Origin: an uncultured Bacteroidaceae bacterium
Lineage (GTDB): Bacteria > Bacteroidota > Bacteroidia > Bacteroidales > Bacteroidaceae
Assembly: GCA_904502235.1 (NCBI GenBank)
Contig: CAJGDP010000006.1
Coordinates: forward strand, 11,871-75,870
DNA length: 64,000 nucleotides
Direction: 5' to 3'
Both the position numbers and the translations under genes were made by a program. This document shows positions 52,490-60,053 of the stretch, piece by piece. Under the pieces are notes generated by a model. The model searched no databases. It saw only the letters and a list, made by a program, of their open reading frames with translations, and had not been told where the DNA came from. The first letter of the stretch is position 1. Every line of letters begins with the position of its first letter.

Positions 52490-53461
52490 TTACAATATTT
52501 TGCCCAGTACCTTGTCCAGAACCCAGTTGGTGGGTGTTGCACTTATGCTGTCGCACTTGCAGTTGCCCTTGCCTTGCAGATGTTCAACAATGTTTCTTAT
52601 CAGGGGCAGTTGCACATATGGCGGGTTGGGTATATTGAAATGTTTTGTTCCTTCAGCACTGCGCAACTCAATGGGCTCGAATGTGAATACCGAGAATTTT
52701 ATGCTTCCTTTGCTTCCGAAGATTTCGATATGGTCTTCTTTTGACGATTCGTCCGATACAAAGCACCACGAACCTGAACCGGGTATGCCTGAATCGAATT
52801 TGAAACATGCGCTAACTGTATCTTCCGCCTTATATAGTCCTCCACGGTTGGTGGCATATCCTTCGGCATGCAGTATGCATCCGAACATCTCCTGCAATAA
52901 ATCTATCTGGTGGGGTGCAAGGTCGTAGAAATATCCTCCTCCTGCAATATCGGGCATAACGCGCCATGGAAGGTTCTCGCGATTGTAGTCGAGGTCGCGC
53001 GGAGGCACTGCAAAACGTATCTGCACGTTGAGTACGTTGCCTATCTGGGGAAGCAGTTCCTTAACCTTTATAAAATAGGGGAGATAACGTCGGTAGTATG
53101 CCACAAAACATGGTACGCCTGTCTCTCGCGATATGCGGTTTATACGGGTGCAGTCTTCGTAGCTTGCGGCAAGCGGTTTCTCTACATACACGGGTTTGCC
53201 GGCTTTCATTGCCATAATGGCGTATGTGGCATGCGATGATGGTGGGGTGGCGATGTATACGGCATTTACTCCTGGGTCGTCGATAAGTGCCTGCGCATCG
53301 GTGTACCAGTGTGTTATGTTATGGCGTTTTGCGTAATCCTTGGTTCTCTCCTTGTCGCGTCCCATTACGGCAACCACTTCAGAGCCTTTTACCAATGGAA
53401 ATGCCGGACCGCTCTTTTTCTCGGTGGCCTCGCCACAACCGATGAATCCCCATTTTATCAT
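52490..53461 (-). CDS. Gfo/Idh/MocA-family NAD(P)-dependent oxidoreductase
   Basis: This 323-residue cytosolic enzyme has the Rossmann motif WGFIGCGEATEKKSGPAF, NAVYIATPPSSHATYAI and the EKP triad in KPVYVEKPLAAS, then the substrate-domain motif DLAPHQIDLLQEMFG. Members oxidise or reduce sugars and related polyols; the exact substrate here is unknown. It sits between a porin and a DUF4421 barrel in a close-packed operon (15 and 4 base gaps), odd company for a soluble enzyme. The conserved Lys of EKP and the DxxxHQID motif are intact. Confidence 0.93.
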   Translation of the reverse strand: MIKWGFIGCGEATEKKSGPAFPLVKGSEVVAVMGRDKERTKDYAKRHNITHWYTDAQALIDDPGVNAVYIATPPSSHATYAIMAMKAGKPVYVEKPLAASYEDCTRINRISRETGVPCFVAYYRRYLPYFIKVKELLPQIGNVLNVQIRFAVPPRDLDYNRENLPWRVMPDIAGGGYFYDLAPHQIDLLQEMFGCILHAEGYATNRGGLYKAEDTVSACFKFDSGIPGSGSWCFVSDESSKEDHIEIFGSKGSIKFSVFTFEPIELRSAEGTKHFNIPNPPYVQLPLIRNIVEHLQGKGNCKCDSISATPTNWVLDKVLGKIL

Positions 53462-53476
53462 ACTCTTTTCCTTGTG

Positions 53477-55552
53477 TTAGTTATAGAAATTCCACGAAAT
53501 GCCAAAACAGAATATTGCCGGGCTTATAGGGTAGTGCGGCGCGAGGAAATATTCCCTGTTGCCGAGACCTTTGTTCGCATGGTAGTATTTGACATAGAAT
53601 CGTGCCTGTTTCAGCAGGAAGTTCGCATATACACTCGCTACAGGATAGTTGCCTATTGCAATCTTGTTTTCCGGATTCTGCTGTACATACTGTCCCAATG
53701 CAGGTGAATAGTCGGGCGCATAGTATTTTGTGAAATATCTTGCGTCTGCTCCTATCTCCGTATTCAACACCTTTGCAATCCTGAATTTAAGGAATATGTT
53801 GGCATATGCGTTTATCATTGGCAATGGCAGAATGTCCTGATTACTGCTGTGCTGATAGGTAACCTGGGTGTTCAGATTGAATATTCCGAACTTGAAGTCC
53901 TGCTTGAGCGTTGCCGAGAATATCTGTATGTTGGCATTGTCCTGTCGGACATTCAGACGCCAAAGGTATCTGCCGACAGCTCCGGTTGGCAATGATTCGT
54001 TGGCTATGTATGTGTAGTTCTTTACATTCTCTAATCCGGCGTTGAGTCTTGTTCCCCACGAAGGTATCTCAAATGAGGCTTCGATGCGTGTCTTGAACTC
54101 TTTCTTGAGTTGGTTGTCCCACCAGAAATGCTCGGAATGATAGTGGCGGTAATAGAACGACGGGCGGTTGTTCTTTATGAATGCATTTGCTTTCAGCTGC
54201 ATATCTCTGTTCCATAGTCTGAAGTGGAACTGTGCCTCTCCGTCAAAGGAGAATGCTCCGAACTCTTCGCCTATAAGCGATGCCTCACCGTTGACGTTGT
54301 ATTTCAGATGTCTGCCATGTGTGCTTGATATTGAACCTCCCACCTTAAGAATGTGCTCGTTGTATTTTTTCTTGAATTCCTTGCTTTCGAGAGTAGTATC
54401 GGGCAGGGTGTATCTTTCGTATGTGTGTTCTGCAAAAGCTGTGATATCGGCGAATGCATATTTGCTGAATCCTTCGCACAGGGAGAATGCAATACGGTTC
54501 TTGACCTTAAGACTTGTGGTGAAGTCGGTTGAATCGTATGGCAGGAAGTTGTCGGCATAATAGTTGTACATCTGCTGATGGTTTATGAAATCATGCTCGT
54601 GATATTTTACATCGGCAACATGTGTGATTCTTGCCACGCGTACGAATTCATTTTCCACGGAATCTCTTACAACGCTGTCTGCGTCGGCCACCATCTTTTC
54701 GCGATAGAATCCCATGTTGTAACCCTGTGTAAAGAAAAGGTCGTATGTGGTGTTCCTGTTCCATGTTGAATAAAGGTATACCGGAATGTCCGACGGGGTG
54801 AAGTTGCTGTTCATACCATCGGTCTCTTCGGGACGTGTGATGTAACGGTCGTCTGTTATACCTCCATTCTCTGCCTGTTTCATGCGGTAGTGCGATACAA
54901 GCAGATTGTAATCATAGTGGTCGTTCTTGTAATATGAGAACAGCGAGAAATTTGTCAGCGATGTGGCCTGTTTGTCGTATCGTCCGCGTGCGTAAAGGTA
55001 GTCGATAAGGAAACCTATTCCGAAGTGTTTGCCGGCATTTGTAGAGAAATATGCTCTCACGCGGTCGTCGCCAGTCTGTCTGTTGCCCGAAGAGTGGTAA
55101 CTCAGATTGGTGTATGGCGACTTGGTGTCTATGAAAAAGAAATTGTCCGGACGTAAATAGAAATAGTCGTATGGCTGCAGGAAATCGAATTCGGTTACAG
55201 TAGGTCGATTCATGAATATCCTGCTTTGTCGTGGTGTGCCCATGTTGCCAAGAAAATTGTATTCTCCGTTCATGCCTTCGGTCAAATGCCAGTTCTGGAA
55301 CATGAATTGCAATGTGTCGGCATTGGTGGGTATTATTTCGCCGGTGTGTCCGTTGACGTGCCATTGACGGATATCCATGGGGACTTTCAGGTTGTTCTTT
55401 GTGGAGTCCTTCGGGTTGTTCCTGAAAGGATTGAACACTTCACCGCTTCCCAAACCGGTTCCACTGAGACTCTCATGCTGATGTTGCAGCACCTGTCCCA
55501 AAAATGTAACAGGTATCAAGCAGAGAAGTAGTGTAACAAGTTTCTTTTTCAT
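53477..55552 (-). CDS. Putative porin (Porin_10 family), large outer membrane barrel
   Basis: This exported protein of 691 residues begins KKLVTLLLCLIPVTFLGQ. Early motifs NDRNxP-like PMDIRQWHVNGHTGEI, FLQPYDYFYLRPDNFFFID and TPYTNLSYHS-like SPYTNLSYHSSGNRQTGD are typical of the Bacteroidota putative porin family. It ends SPAIFCFGISWNFYN with aromatic residues suited to barrel assembly. There is no TonB plug. It lies 14 bases after the 54-residue membrane protein and 15 bases before the oxidoreductase gene. A channel function is inferred from family, and the solute is unknown. Confidence 0.88.
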   Translation of the reverse strand: MKKKLVTLLLCLIPVTFLGQVLQHQHESLSGTGLGSGEVFNPFRNNPKDSTKNNLKVPMDIRQWHVNGHTGEIIPTNADTLQFMFQNWHLTEGMNGEYNFLGNMGTPRQSRIFMNRPTVTEFDFLQPYDYFYLRPDNFFFIDTKSPYTNLSYHSSGNRQTGDDRVRAYFSTNAGKHFGIGFLIDYLYARGRYDKQATSLTNFSLFSYYKNDHYDYNLLVSHYRMKQAENGGITDDRYITRPEETDGMNSNFTPSDIPVYLYSTWNRNTTYDLFFTQGYNMGFYREKMVADADSVVRDSVENEFVRVARITHVADVKYHEHDFINHQQMYNYYADNFLPYDSTDFTTSLKVKNRIAFSLCEGFSKYAFADITAFAEHTYERYTLPDTTLESKEFKKKYNEHILKVGGSISSTHGRHLKYNVNGEASLIGEEFGAFSFDGEAQFHFRLWNRDMQLKANAFIKNNRPSFYYRHYHSEHFWWDNQLKKEFKTRIEASFEIPSWGTRLNAGLENVKNYTYIANESLPTGAVGRYLWRLNVRQDNANIQIFSATLKQDFKFGIFNLNTQVTYQHSSNQDILPLPMINAYANIFLKFRIAKVLNTEIGADARYFTKYYAPDYSPALGQYVQQNPENKIAIGNYPVASVYANFLLKQARFYVKYYHANKGLGNREYFLAPHYPISPAIFCFGISWNFYN

Positions 55553-55566
55553 GGAATGGGGGCTTG

Positions 55567-55731
55567 TCAGTTTACAAAACGCAGAATGTACTCAAAAACT
55601 TTCAGGGTAAGCGCAGTAATACCGGCATAGAAGAAACTTTTGCTGTCGGTTATGTACATGATGATTGTGACAACTGCCGCTAAAAGAAACAGTACATTCA
55701 AAATGAATCTTATTCTATCTTTCAATTTCAT
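55567..55731 (-). CDS. Small two-helix membrane protein (54 residues)
   Basis: A short frame reads from ATG 55731 to TGA at 55567: MKLKDRIRFILNVLFLLAAV, then VTIIMYITDSKSFFYAG, then a second hydrophobic stretch and LRFVN. It has two likely membrane helices with a short loop. The start overlaps the stop of the DUF4468 gene in an ATGA junction and the porin starts 14 bases after its end, which argues strongly for a translated gene. I recognise no family. It could assist assembly of the envelope proteins encoded beside it, but that is a guess. Confidence 0.7.
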   Translation of the reverse strand: MKLKDRIRFILNVLFLLAAVVTIIMYITDSKSFFYAGITALTLKVFEYILRFVN

Positions 55732-56315
55732 CTTCTGTTGAGTCTTTCTTTAAGGTCGTTTACAAGGATGTTCTTGAGCTCCAAGGTCTTGTTACGGAAC
55801 TTGCCTTCGAACTTCTTTAATTTCCCTTTCTTGTTTATTGCATTCTCATCGGTAATCCACTCCTCGGCAATCATCTTCAGACCGCCTTTGTCGTCCTCGT
55901 CGTCATACCAGTATGTTATGCGCGACATGTTGAATGTGCAGCTTCCGTCATTGGCTGTGAGAGTGAGGAAATAGTAGATTCTAGCTCTTTCAAGCACCCA
56001 TACGGTCCTTTTGAATACAAGATATTCCTCGCTTTTCAGCACAGTTGTTCCGGGCTTTCCGCTGTTGAACTGTTTTGCAGAGATTACGGTGGGCTTTACA
56101 AAACGTTCCTTTATCCAGGTGCCGATGATTTTCTCTATCTGCTCCTTGGTGTAGCCTTCTGCCGGAATGGTCTCTTCGAATGTAACTTTTCCGTTCTTTA
56201 CATGGATTGTTACAGACTGTGTATTCTCAATGTTGCCGGTGGTGTTGTCTGATATCTGCGCCTGTAGCGTAAATATGGTGAACACGGCAATTGCAAGTGC
56301 TGAAAGTCTCTTCAT
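55728..56315 (-). CDS. DUF4468-like exported protein
   Basis: The 195-residue protein has a signal peptide (MKRLSALAIAVFTIFTLQA) and a mature domain with VTFEETIPAEGYTKEQIEKI, KSEEYLVFKRTVWVLERARIYYFLTL and RITYWYDDEDD. This order resembles DUF4468, a TBP-like-fold family of unknown role in Bacteroidota. The C-terminal tail is basic and helical (LKNILVNDLKERLNRR). It is the first gene of a five-gene leftward operon; TATCTTCG at 56348-56355 on this strand is a plausible -7 box. Confidence 0.75.
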   Translation of the reverse strand: MKRLSALAIAVFTIFTLQAQISDNTTGNIENTQSVTIHVKNGKVTFEETIPAEGYTKEQIEKIIGTWIKERFVKPTVISAKQFNSGKPGTTVLKSEEYLVFKRTVWVLERARIYYFLTLTANDGSCTFNMSRITYWYDDEDDKGGLKMIAEEWITDENAINKKGKLKKFEGKFRNKTLELKNILVNDLKERLNRR

Positions 56316-56347
56316 ATGCGCGTTTATAATCTATATAAATTATTCTG

Positions 56348-56355
56348 CGAAGATA
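56348..56355 (-). promoter_or_regulatory. Putative -7 element of the DUF4468-porin operon
   Basis: TATCTTCG on the minus strand lies 33 bases before the ATG at 56315. The -33 region is not clear. Confidence 0.4.
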
Positions 56356-56446
56356 ATACAAATAAAATGAAAATGCGGGTATTTTCATCTCAATTATATG
56401 CATTCCCTGCTCGAGATGATGAGTTTTTCAAAAAATGTACCTTAAT

Positions 56447-56478
56447 TTTGTTAATCCACTCAACTTATATTAATTTTG
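56447..56478 (+). promoter_or_regulatory. Promoter of the PASTA-rluD operon
   Basis: TTTG (56447-56450) - 20 bases - TAATTTTG (56471-56478) fits the Bacteroides consensus, with the start codon 38 bases downstream. The upstream TTTG is itself part of a second TAATTTTG (56443-56450). Confidence 0.65.
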
Positions 56479-56515
56479 TTCCATAAAATGCCAAAGAACG
56501 GATATCAAAATTAAT

Positions 56516-57118
56516 ATGGGTAAAGCAAAGAGCGGAAAAAAGAGTTCCAAATTCAAACTGGTGGTGATAAACCTGCTGGCAATGCTGGCAGTGGTTGTTA
56601 TCGTGCCATATATTGTTCTTGTGTGGATTGACAGCTATACTAATCATGGAGAATCGTGCCCTGTGCCCGATGTCTGCGGTATGCAGCTCGATGAGGCAAA
56701 GGAACTGTTGCGTAGCAAGAATTTGGATCTGGAGATTGTGGACTACAAATACAAGAAGGGAGCGGCTGAAAACGAGATTGTTGAACAACGTCCTGTTGCC
56801 AAATCCCTTGTGAAGGAAGGACGCAAGATAATGCTTGTGATGAACTCTCTGAACAAGCCTATGGTTGCTTTGCCGAGCGTAACCGACAACTGCTCACTGC
56901 GTGAGGCAGAGGCTCGTCTCAAGTCTTCGGGATTTGTGGTGTCGGGTGTCCTGCAACAGGATGGTGAAAAGGACTGGGTGTATTCTGTACTTTGCGATGG
57001 CAAGGAACTGCATAATGGCGAGAATGTTGCCCGTGGCTCGAACCTTGTACTTGTCGTAGGTAATGGAAACAATCCTGCGCGTAAGGAATCTGTAATTGAT
57101 GAAGGCTATTTTGAATAA
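56516..57118 (+). CDS. PASTA-domain membrane protein
   Basis: The 200-residue protein has a short basic cytosolic tail, one membrane helix (LVVINLLAMLAVVVIVPYIVLVW) and two periplasmic PASTA repeats. The first runs from CPVPDVCGMQLDEAKELLRS to about residue 110, and the second starts at VALPSVTDNCSLREAEARL. PASTA domains bind peptidoglycan stems or help division proteins, but there is no kinase or penicillin-binding domain here. It is 3 bases from rluD. In relatives a D-Ala-D-Ala ligase gene precedes this pair (recalled); none is present here. Confidence 0.9.
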   Translation: MGKAKSGKKSSKFKLVVINLLAMLAVVVIVPYIVLVWIDSYTNHGESCPVPDVCGMQLDEAKELLRSKNLDLEIVDYKYKKGAAENEIVEQRPVAKSLVKEGRKIMLVMNSLNKPMVALPSVTDNCSLREAEARLKSSGFVVSGVLQQDGEKDWVYSVLCDGKELHNGENVARGSNLVLVVGNGNNPARKESVIDEGYFE

Positions 57119-57121
57119 CCG

Positions 57122-58198
57122 ATGAAGGAACTCGACAATATAGAGGATTTGGATTTGCTTGACGTGGATGAGGGATTCGAAGCAGAGGAATCGCTCTTCC
57201 GTGAGGTGCATATAACTGTTGATAGAGGGCAGTCTTCTGTCCGCATAGACAAATTCTTGATAGACCACCTTGCGAATACTTCGCGCAATAAGATTCAGCA
57301 GGCTGCCGATGCCGGTGCTATCAAGGTCAATGGCAAGGTTGTAAAGAGTAACTATAAGGTAAAGCCTCTCGAGGAGGTCGTAATCACATATAACACTCCT
57401 GCATACGATAATACCATAGTCCCCGAGGATATACCGCTCGATATTGTCTATGAGGATGATTCCCTTATGGTAATCAACAAACCGGCAGGTCTGGTTGTTC
57501 ACCCGGGCTGTGGCAACACACATGGTACGCTTATCAATGCCGTGGCATGGCATCTTAAGGATAATCCGGAATTTGATCCGAACGACCCACAGGTTGGTCT
57601 GGTACACAGAATCGACAAGAATACTTCGGGACTGATTGTTGTTGCAAAAACCGCTTTTGCGAAGCAGCATCTTGGTTTGCAGTTCTTCAATAAAACCACA
57701 AAGAGAACATATAATGCCGTAGTGTGGGGTAATGTAAAGGACGATACGGGTACGGTGATTGGAAACATAACACGCAATCCGCGCAACAGGTTGCAGATGT
57801 GCGTGTCGGCAGATGATTCTGTCGGCAAGCATGCGGTAACGCACTATAGGGTGCTCGAACGCTTGAGTTATGTTTCGTTGGTTGAGTGTAATCTTGAAAC
57901 AGGACGTACTCATCAGATAAGGGTGCATATGAAACATATAGGTCATATACTCTTCAATGACGATGTCTATGGAGGTGATGAGATACTGAAGGGCACCAAC
58001 TTCAGCAAATACAGCCAGTTTGTGCGTAACTGTTTCAAATTGTGTCCGCGTCAGGCTCTTCATGCAAAGACTTTGGGATTCGTGCATCCTGTTACAGGAG
58101 AAATGATGTTCTTCGATTCGGAACTCCCTGCGGATTTCATTGCTATGGTAGAGGCATGGCGCCGCTACTCAAGCGCAAGCGCGGCATATCTGGAATAG
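57122..58198 (+). CDS. RluD-type 23S rRNA pseudouridine synthase
   Basis: The 358-residue enzyme has an S4 RNA-binding domain (SSVRIDKFLIDHLANTSRNK, KVNGKVVKSNYKV) and the catalytic domain with VYEDDSLMVINKPAGLVVHPG, the active Asp in HRIDKNTSGLIVVAKT, and GRTHQIRVHMKHIGH. It would modify uridines in helix 69 of 23S rRNA. A 35-residue acidic leader precedes the S4 domain. It follows the PASTA gene by 3 bases and is ended by a hairpin terminator. A second, longer RluA-type protein is encoded at 19.3 kb. Confidence 0.95.
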   Translation: MKELDNIEDLDLLDVDEGFEAEESLFREVHITVDRGQSSVRIDKFLIDHLANTSRNKIQQAADAGAIKVNGKVVKSNYKVKPLEEVVITYNTPAYDNTIVPEDIPLDIVYEDDSLMVINKPAGLVVHPGCGNTHGTLINAVAWHLKDNPEFDPNDPQVGLVHRIDKNTSGLIVVAKTAFAKQHLGLQFFNKTTKRTYNAVVWGNVKDDTGTVIGNITRNPRNRLQMCVSADDSVGKHAVTHYRVLERLSYVSLVECNLETGRTHQIRVHMKHIGHILFNDDVYGGDEILKGTNFSKYSQFVRNCFKLCPRQALHAKTLGFVHPVTGEMMFFDSELPADFIAMVEAWRRYSSASAAYLE

Positions 58199-58237
58199 CT
58201 TATCTTGTCATATCCCGTAGGTGATGAATGCAAGTTG

Positions 58238-58266
58238 AATAGTGGCTTTGCGCCACTATTTTTTTG
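58238..58266 (+). terminator. Terminator after rluD
   Basis: AATAGTGGC (58238-58246) and GCCACTATT (58252-58260) form a 9-base perfect stem followed by TTTTTT. Confidence 0.85.
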
Positions 58267-58332
58267 AATGGAATGGCCCTGGATTACAGTTTTTTTTTTT
58301 GATTATTTTTGTTTTAGAAGTAAATAAATCCA

Positions 58333-58349
58333 TTTTTTTTTTTTTTTTT
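58333..58349 (+). repeat. Poly-T tract (17 T) in the sulfatase promoter region
   Basis: A run of 17 T, with a shorter 11-T run at 58290-58300, lies directly upstream of a -7-like TATATTTA (58365-58372). The -33 position would fall inside the run, so changes in its length could alter promoter strength. Confidence 0.65.
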
Positions 58350-58402
58350 CTACCGGTTTTCTTATATATTTACAAAGTTAAATTACAATAACTATAGATA
58401 AT

Positions 58403-60013
58403 ATGAAGAAAAGTAATGCATTAATGCTTTTCGCCGGTATCCTTCCTGCCATGGCGGCAGCACAAGAACGCCCTAATATTATATATATTATGTGCGACGA
58501 TATGGGTTACGGCGATTTGGGTTGCTATGGTCAGCAATTGATCTCTACACCCAATTTGGACAGAATGGCTGCTGAAGGTATGCGCTTCACCCAAGCTTAT
58601 GCCGGTAGCCCGGTGAGTGCCCCGTCGCGTGCCTGTTTCATGACTGGCCAACATACCGGACACGTTCACGTGCGTGGTAACCGCGAGTACTGGCAAAGTG
58701 CACGTCGGGAAAATATGTTCGGCTCAAATCCTGACTATCATATCATAGGTCAGGAACCTTATAAGAATACACACAAGATTGTGCCCGAATTGTTCAAGGA
58801 AGCAGGCTATCGCACAGGTATGTTCGGTAAATGGGCCGGTGGTTACTACAATCTGAACTATCCCGATACTTACAATGTGGATGCAGATGGCAACACCATC
58901 ACCAGTGCTTATGCCACCAGCAGTTCGGCTTCGTTGCCCAATAAACGTGGCATCGATTGTTACTATGGTCCTATCTGTCAATTCCAGGCACATACATACT
59001 ATCCTAACTTCTTGAACCGCTACGACCCCGAGAAGTATGGCGACAAGCATATTGTGGTGGATACATTGAAGCAGAATATCCAACACCGCGACGTGTCGTC
59101 GGGAAATGCCGACTATGAAAATCGTGAGCAATATACTGCCGATCTCATCCATCAGTACGCATTGGATTGGATAGACCGCCAGAAGGAAGGCGAGCCATTC
59201 CTAGGTATCTTTACCTATACTTTGCCTCATGCCGAGCTGTGGCAGCCTAATGACAGTATCTTGCAGAAGTATACCCAGGCATTTGCTTGCGACGATAGTG
59301 GTTTTGGCGGTGCTTTCGGCTCTTGGTATTACAAGAATGCCAATAGACATGCCCAATTTGCGGCAATGATTACTCGTCTCGATACTCAGGTGGGCGAAAT
59401 CTTTGCGAAGTTGGAGGAAAAGGGACTTGCCGACAATACTCTCGTAATCTTTACATCGGACAACGGTCCTCACGAAGAGGGTGGTGCCGATCCTGCATGG
59501 TTCAACCGTGACGGTCTGTTGCGTGGTACCAAACGTTCTACACACGAAGGTGGTATCCGTGTGCCGTTCATCGTCAAAGGTCCTGGTGTACCGGCTGGTA
59601 CAGTGAACGATCACCAGTTGGCTTTCTATGACCTGATGCCGACACTTCTCGACTACGCAGGCCTCAACGGTGATGCTTATAGTCGCAAGGCAAGCACAGA
59701 TACACAGAAATGGGACGGTGTGTCGTTCAACAATACCCTTCGCGGTAACGATGCGGAACAGGAAAAGCACGAATTCCTCTACTGGGAGTTCCACGAAACC
59801 AACATGATGGCGTTGCGTATGGGCGACTGGAAACTGGTGGTGAATGGTGGTGCGACACTGTTGTACGATCTCTCTGTGGATGTTCACGAAGACGTTGACG
59901 TGGCGGCAGAAAATCCTGAAGTGGTGCAAAGAATGGTACAGATCATTAATCAGGAGCATATTACCAGCGATTTGTTCAAGGTTACTATGCCCGGAGAAAC
60001 AACTAAGAGATAA
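58403..60013 (+). CDS. Secreted arylsulfatase-family enzyme (Ser-type formylglycine site)
   Basis: The 536-residue exported sulfatase has a signal peptide (ALMLFAGILPAMAAAQ), then NIIYIMCDDMGYGDLGCYG with the metal-binding Asp pair. The maturation motif is SAPSRACFMTGQ, where Ser must be converted to formylglycine by an anaerobic maturase. FTSDNGPHEEGG and GTKRSTHEGGIRVPF complete the active site. The usual GKWHLG motif reads GKWAGGYYN, a subfamily variant. It would remove sulfate from host or algal glycans; the sulfated sugar cannot be determined. The next gene starts 40 bases later and may form a pair with it. Confidence 0.92.
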   Translation: MKKSNALMLFAGILPAMAAAQERPNIIYIMCDDMGYGDLGCYGQQLISTPNLDRMAAEGMRFTQAYAGSPVSAPSRACFMTGQHTGHVHVRGNREYWQSARRENMFGSNPDYHIIGQEPYKNTHKIVPELFKEAGYRTGMFGKWAGGYYNLNYPDTYNVDADGNTITSAYATSSSASLPNKRGIDCYYGPICQFQAHTYYPNFLNRYDPEKYGDKHIVVDTLKQNIQHRDVSSGNADYENREQYTADLIHQYALDWIDRQKEGEPFLGIFTYTLPHAELWQPNDSILQKYTQAFACDDSGFGGAFGSWYYKNANRHAQFAAMITRLDTQVGEIFAKLEEKGLADNTLVIFTSDNGPHEEGGADPAWFNRDGLLRGTKRSTHEGGIRVPFIVKGPGVPAGTVNDHQLAFYDLMPTLLDYAGLNGDAYSRKASTDTQKWDGVSFNNTLRGNDAEQEKHEFLYWEFHETNMMALRMGDWKLVVNGGATLLYDLSVDVHEDVDVAAENPEVVQRMVQIINQEHITSDLFKVTMPGETTKR

Positions 60014-60053
60014 TGTAATGGTTACACCATTTTAAACATAAAAAAATATCCCT

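Noticed and set aside
56894..58087. Open frame of 397 codons antisense to rluD
   Set aside because: It lies wholly opposite the PASTA and RluD genes, both with clear motifs, and shows no protein family features.
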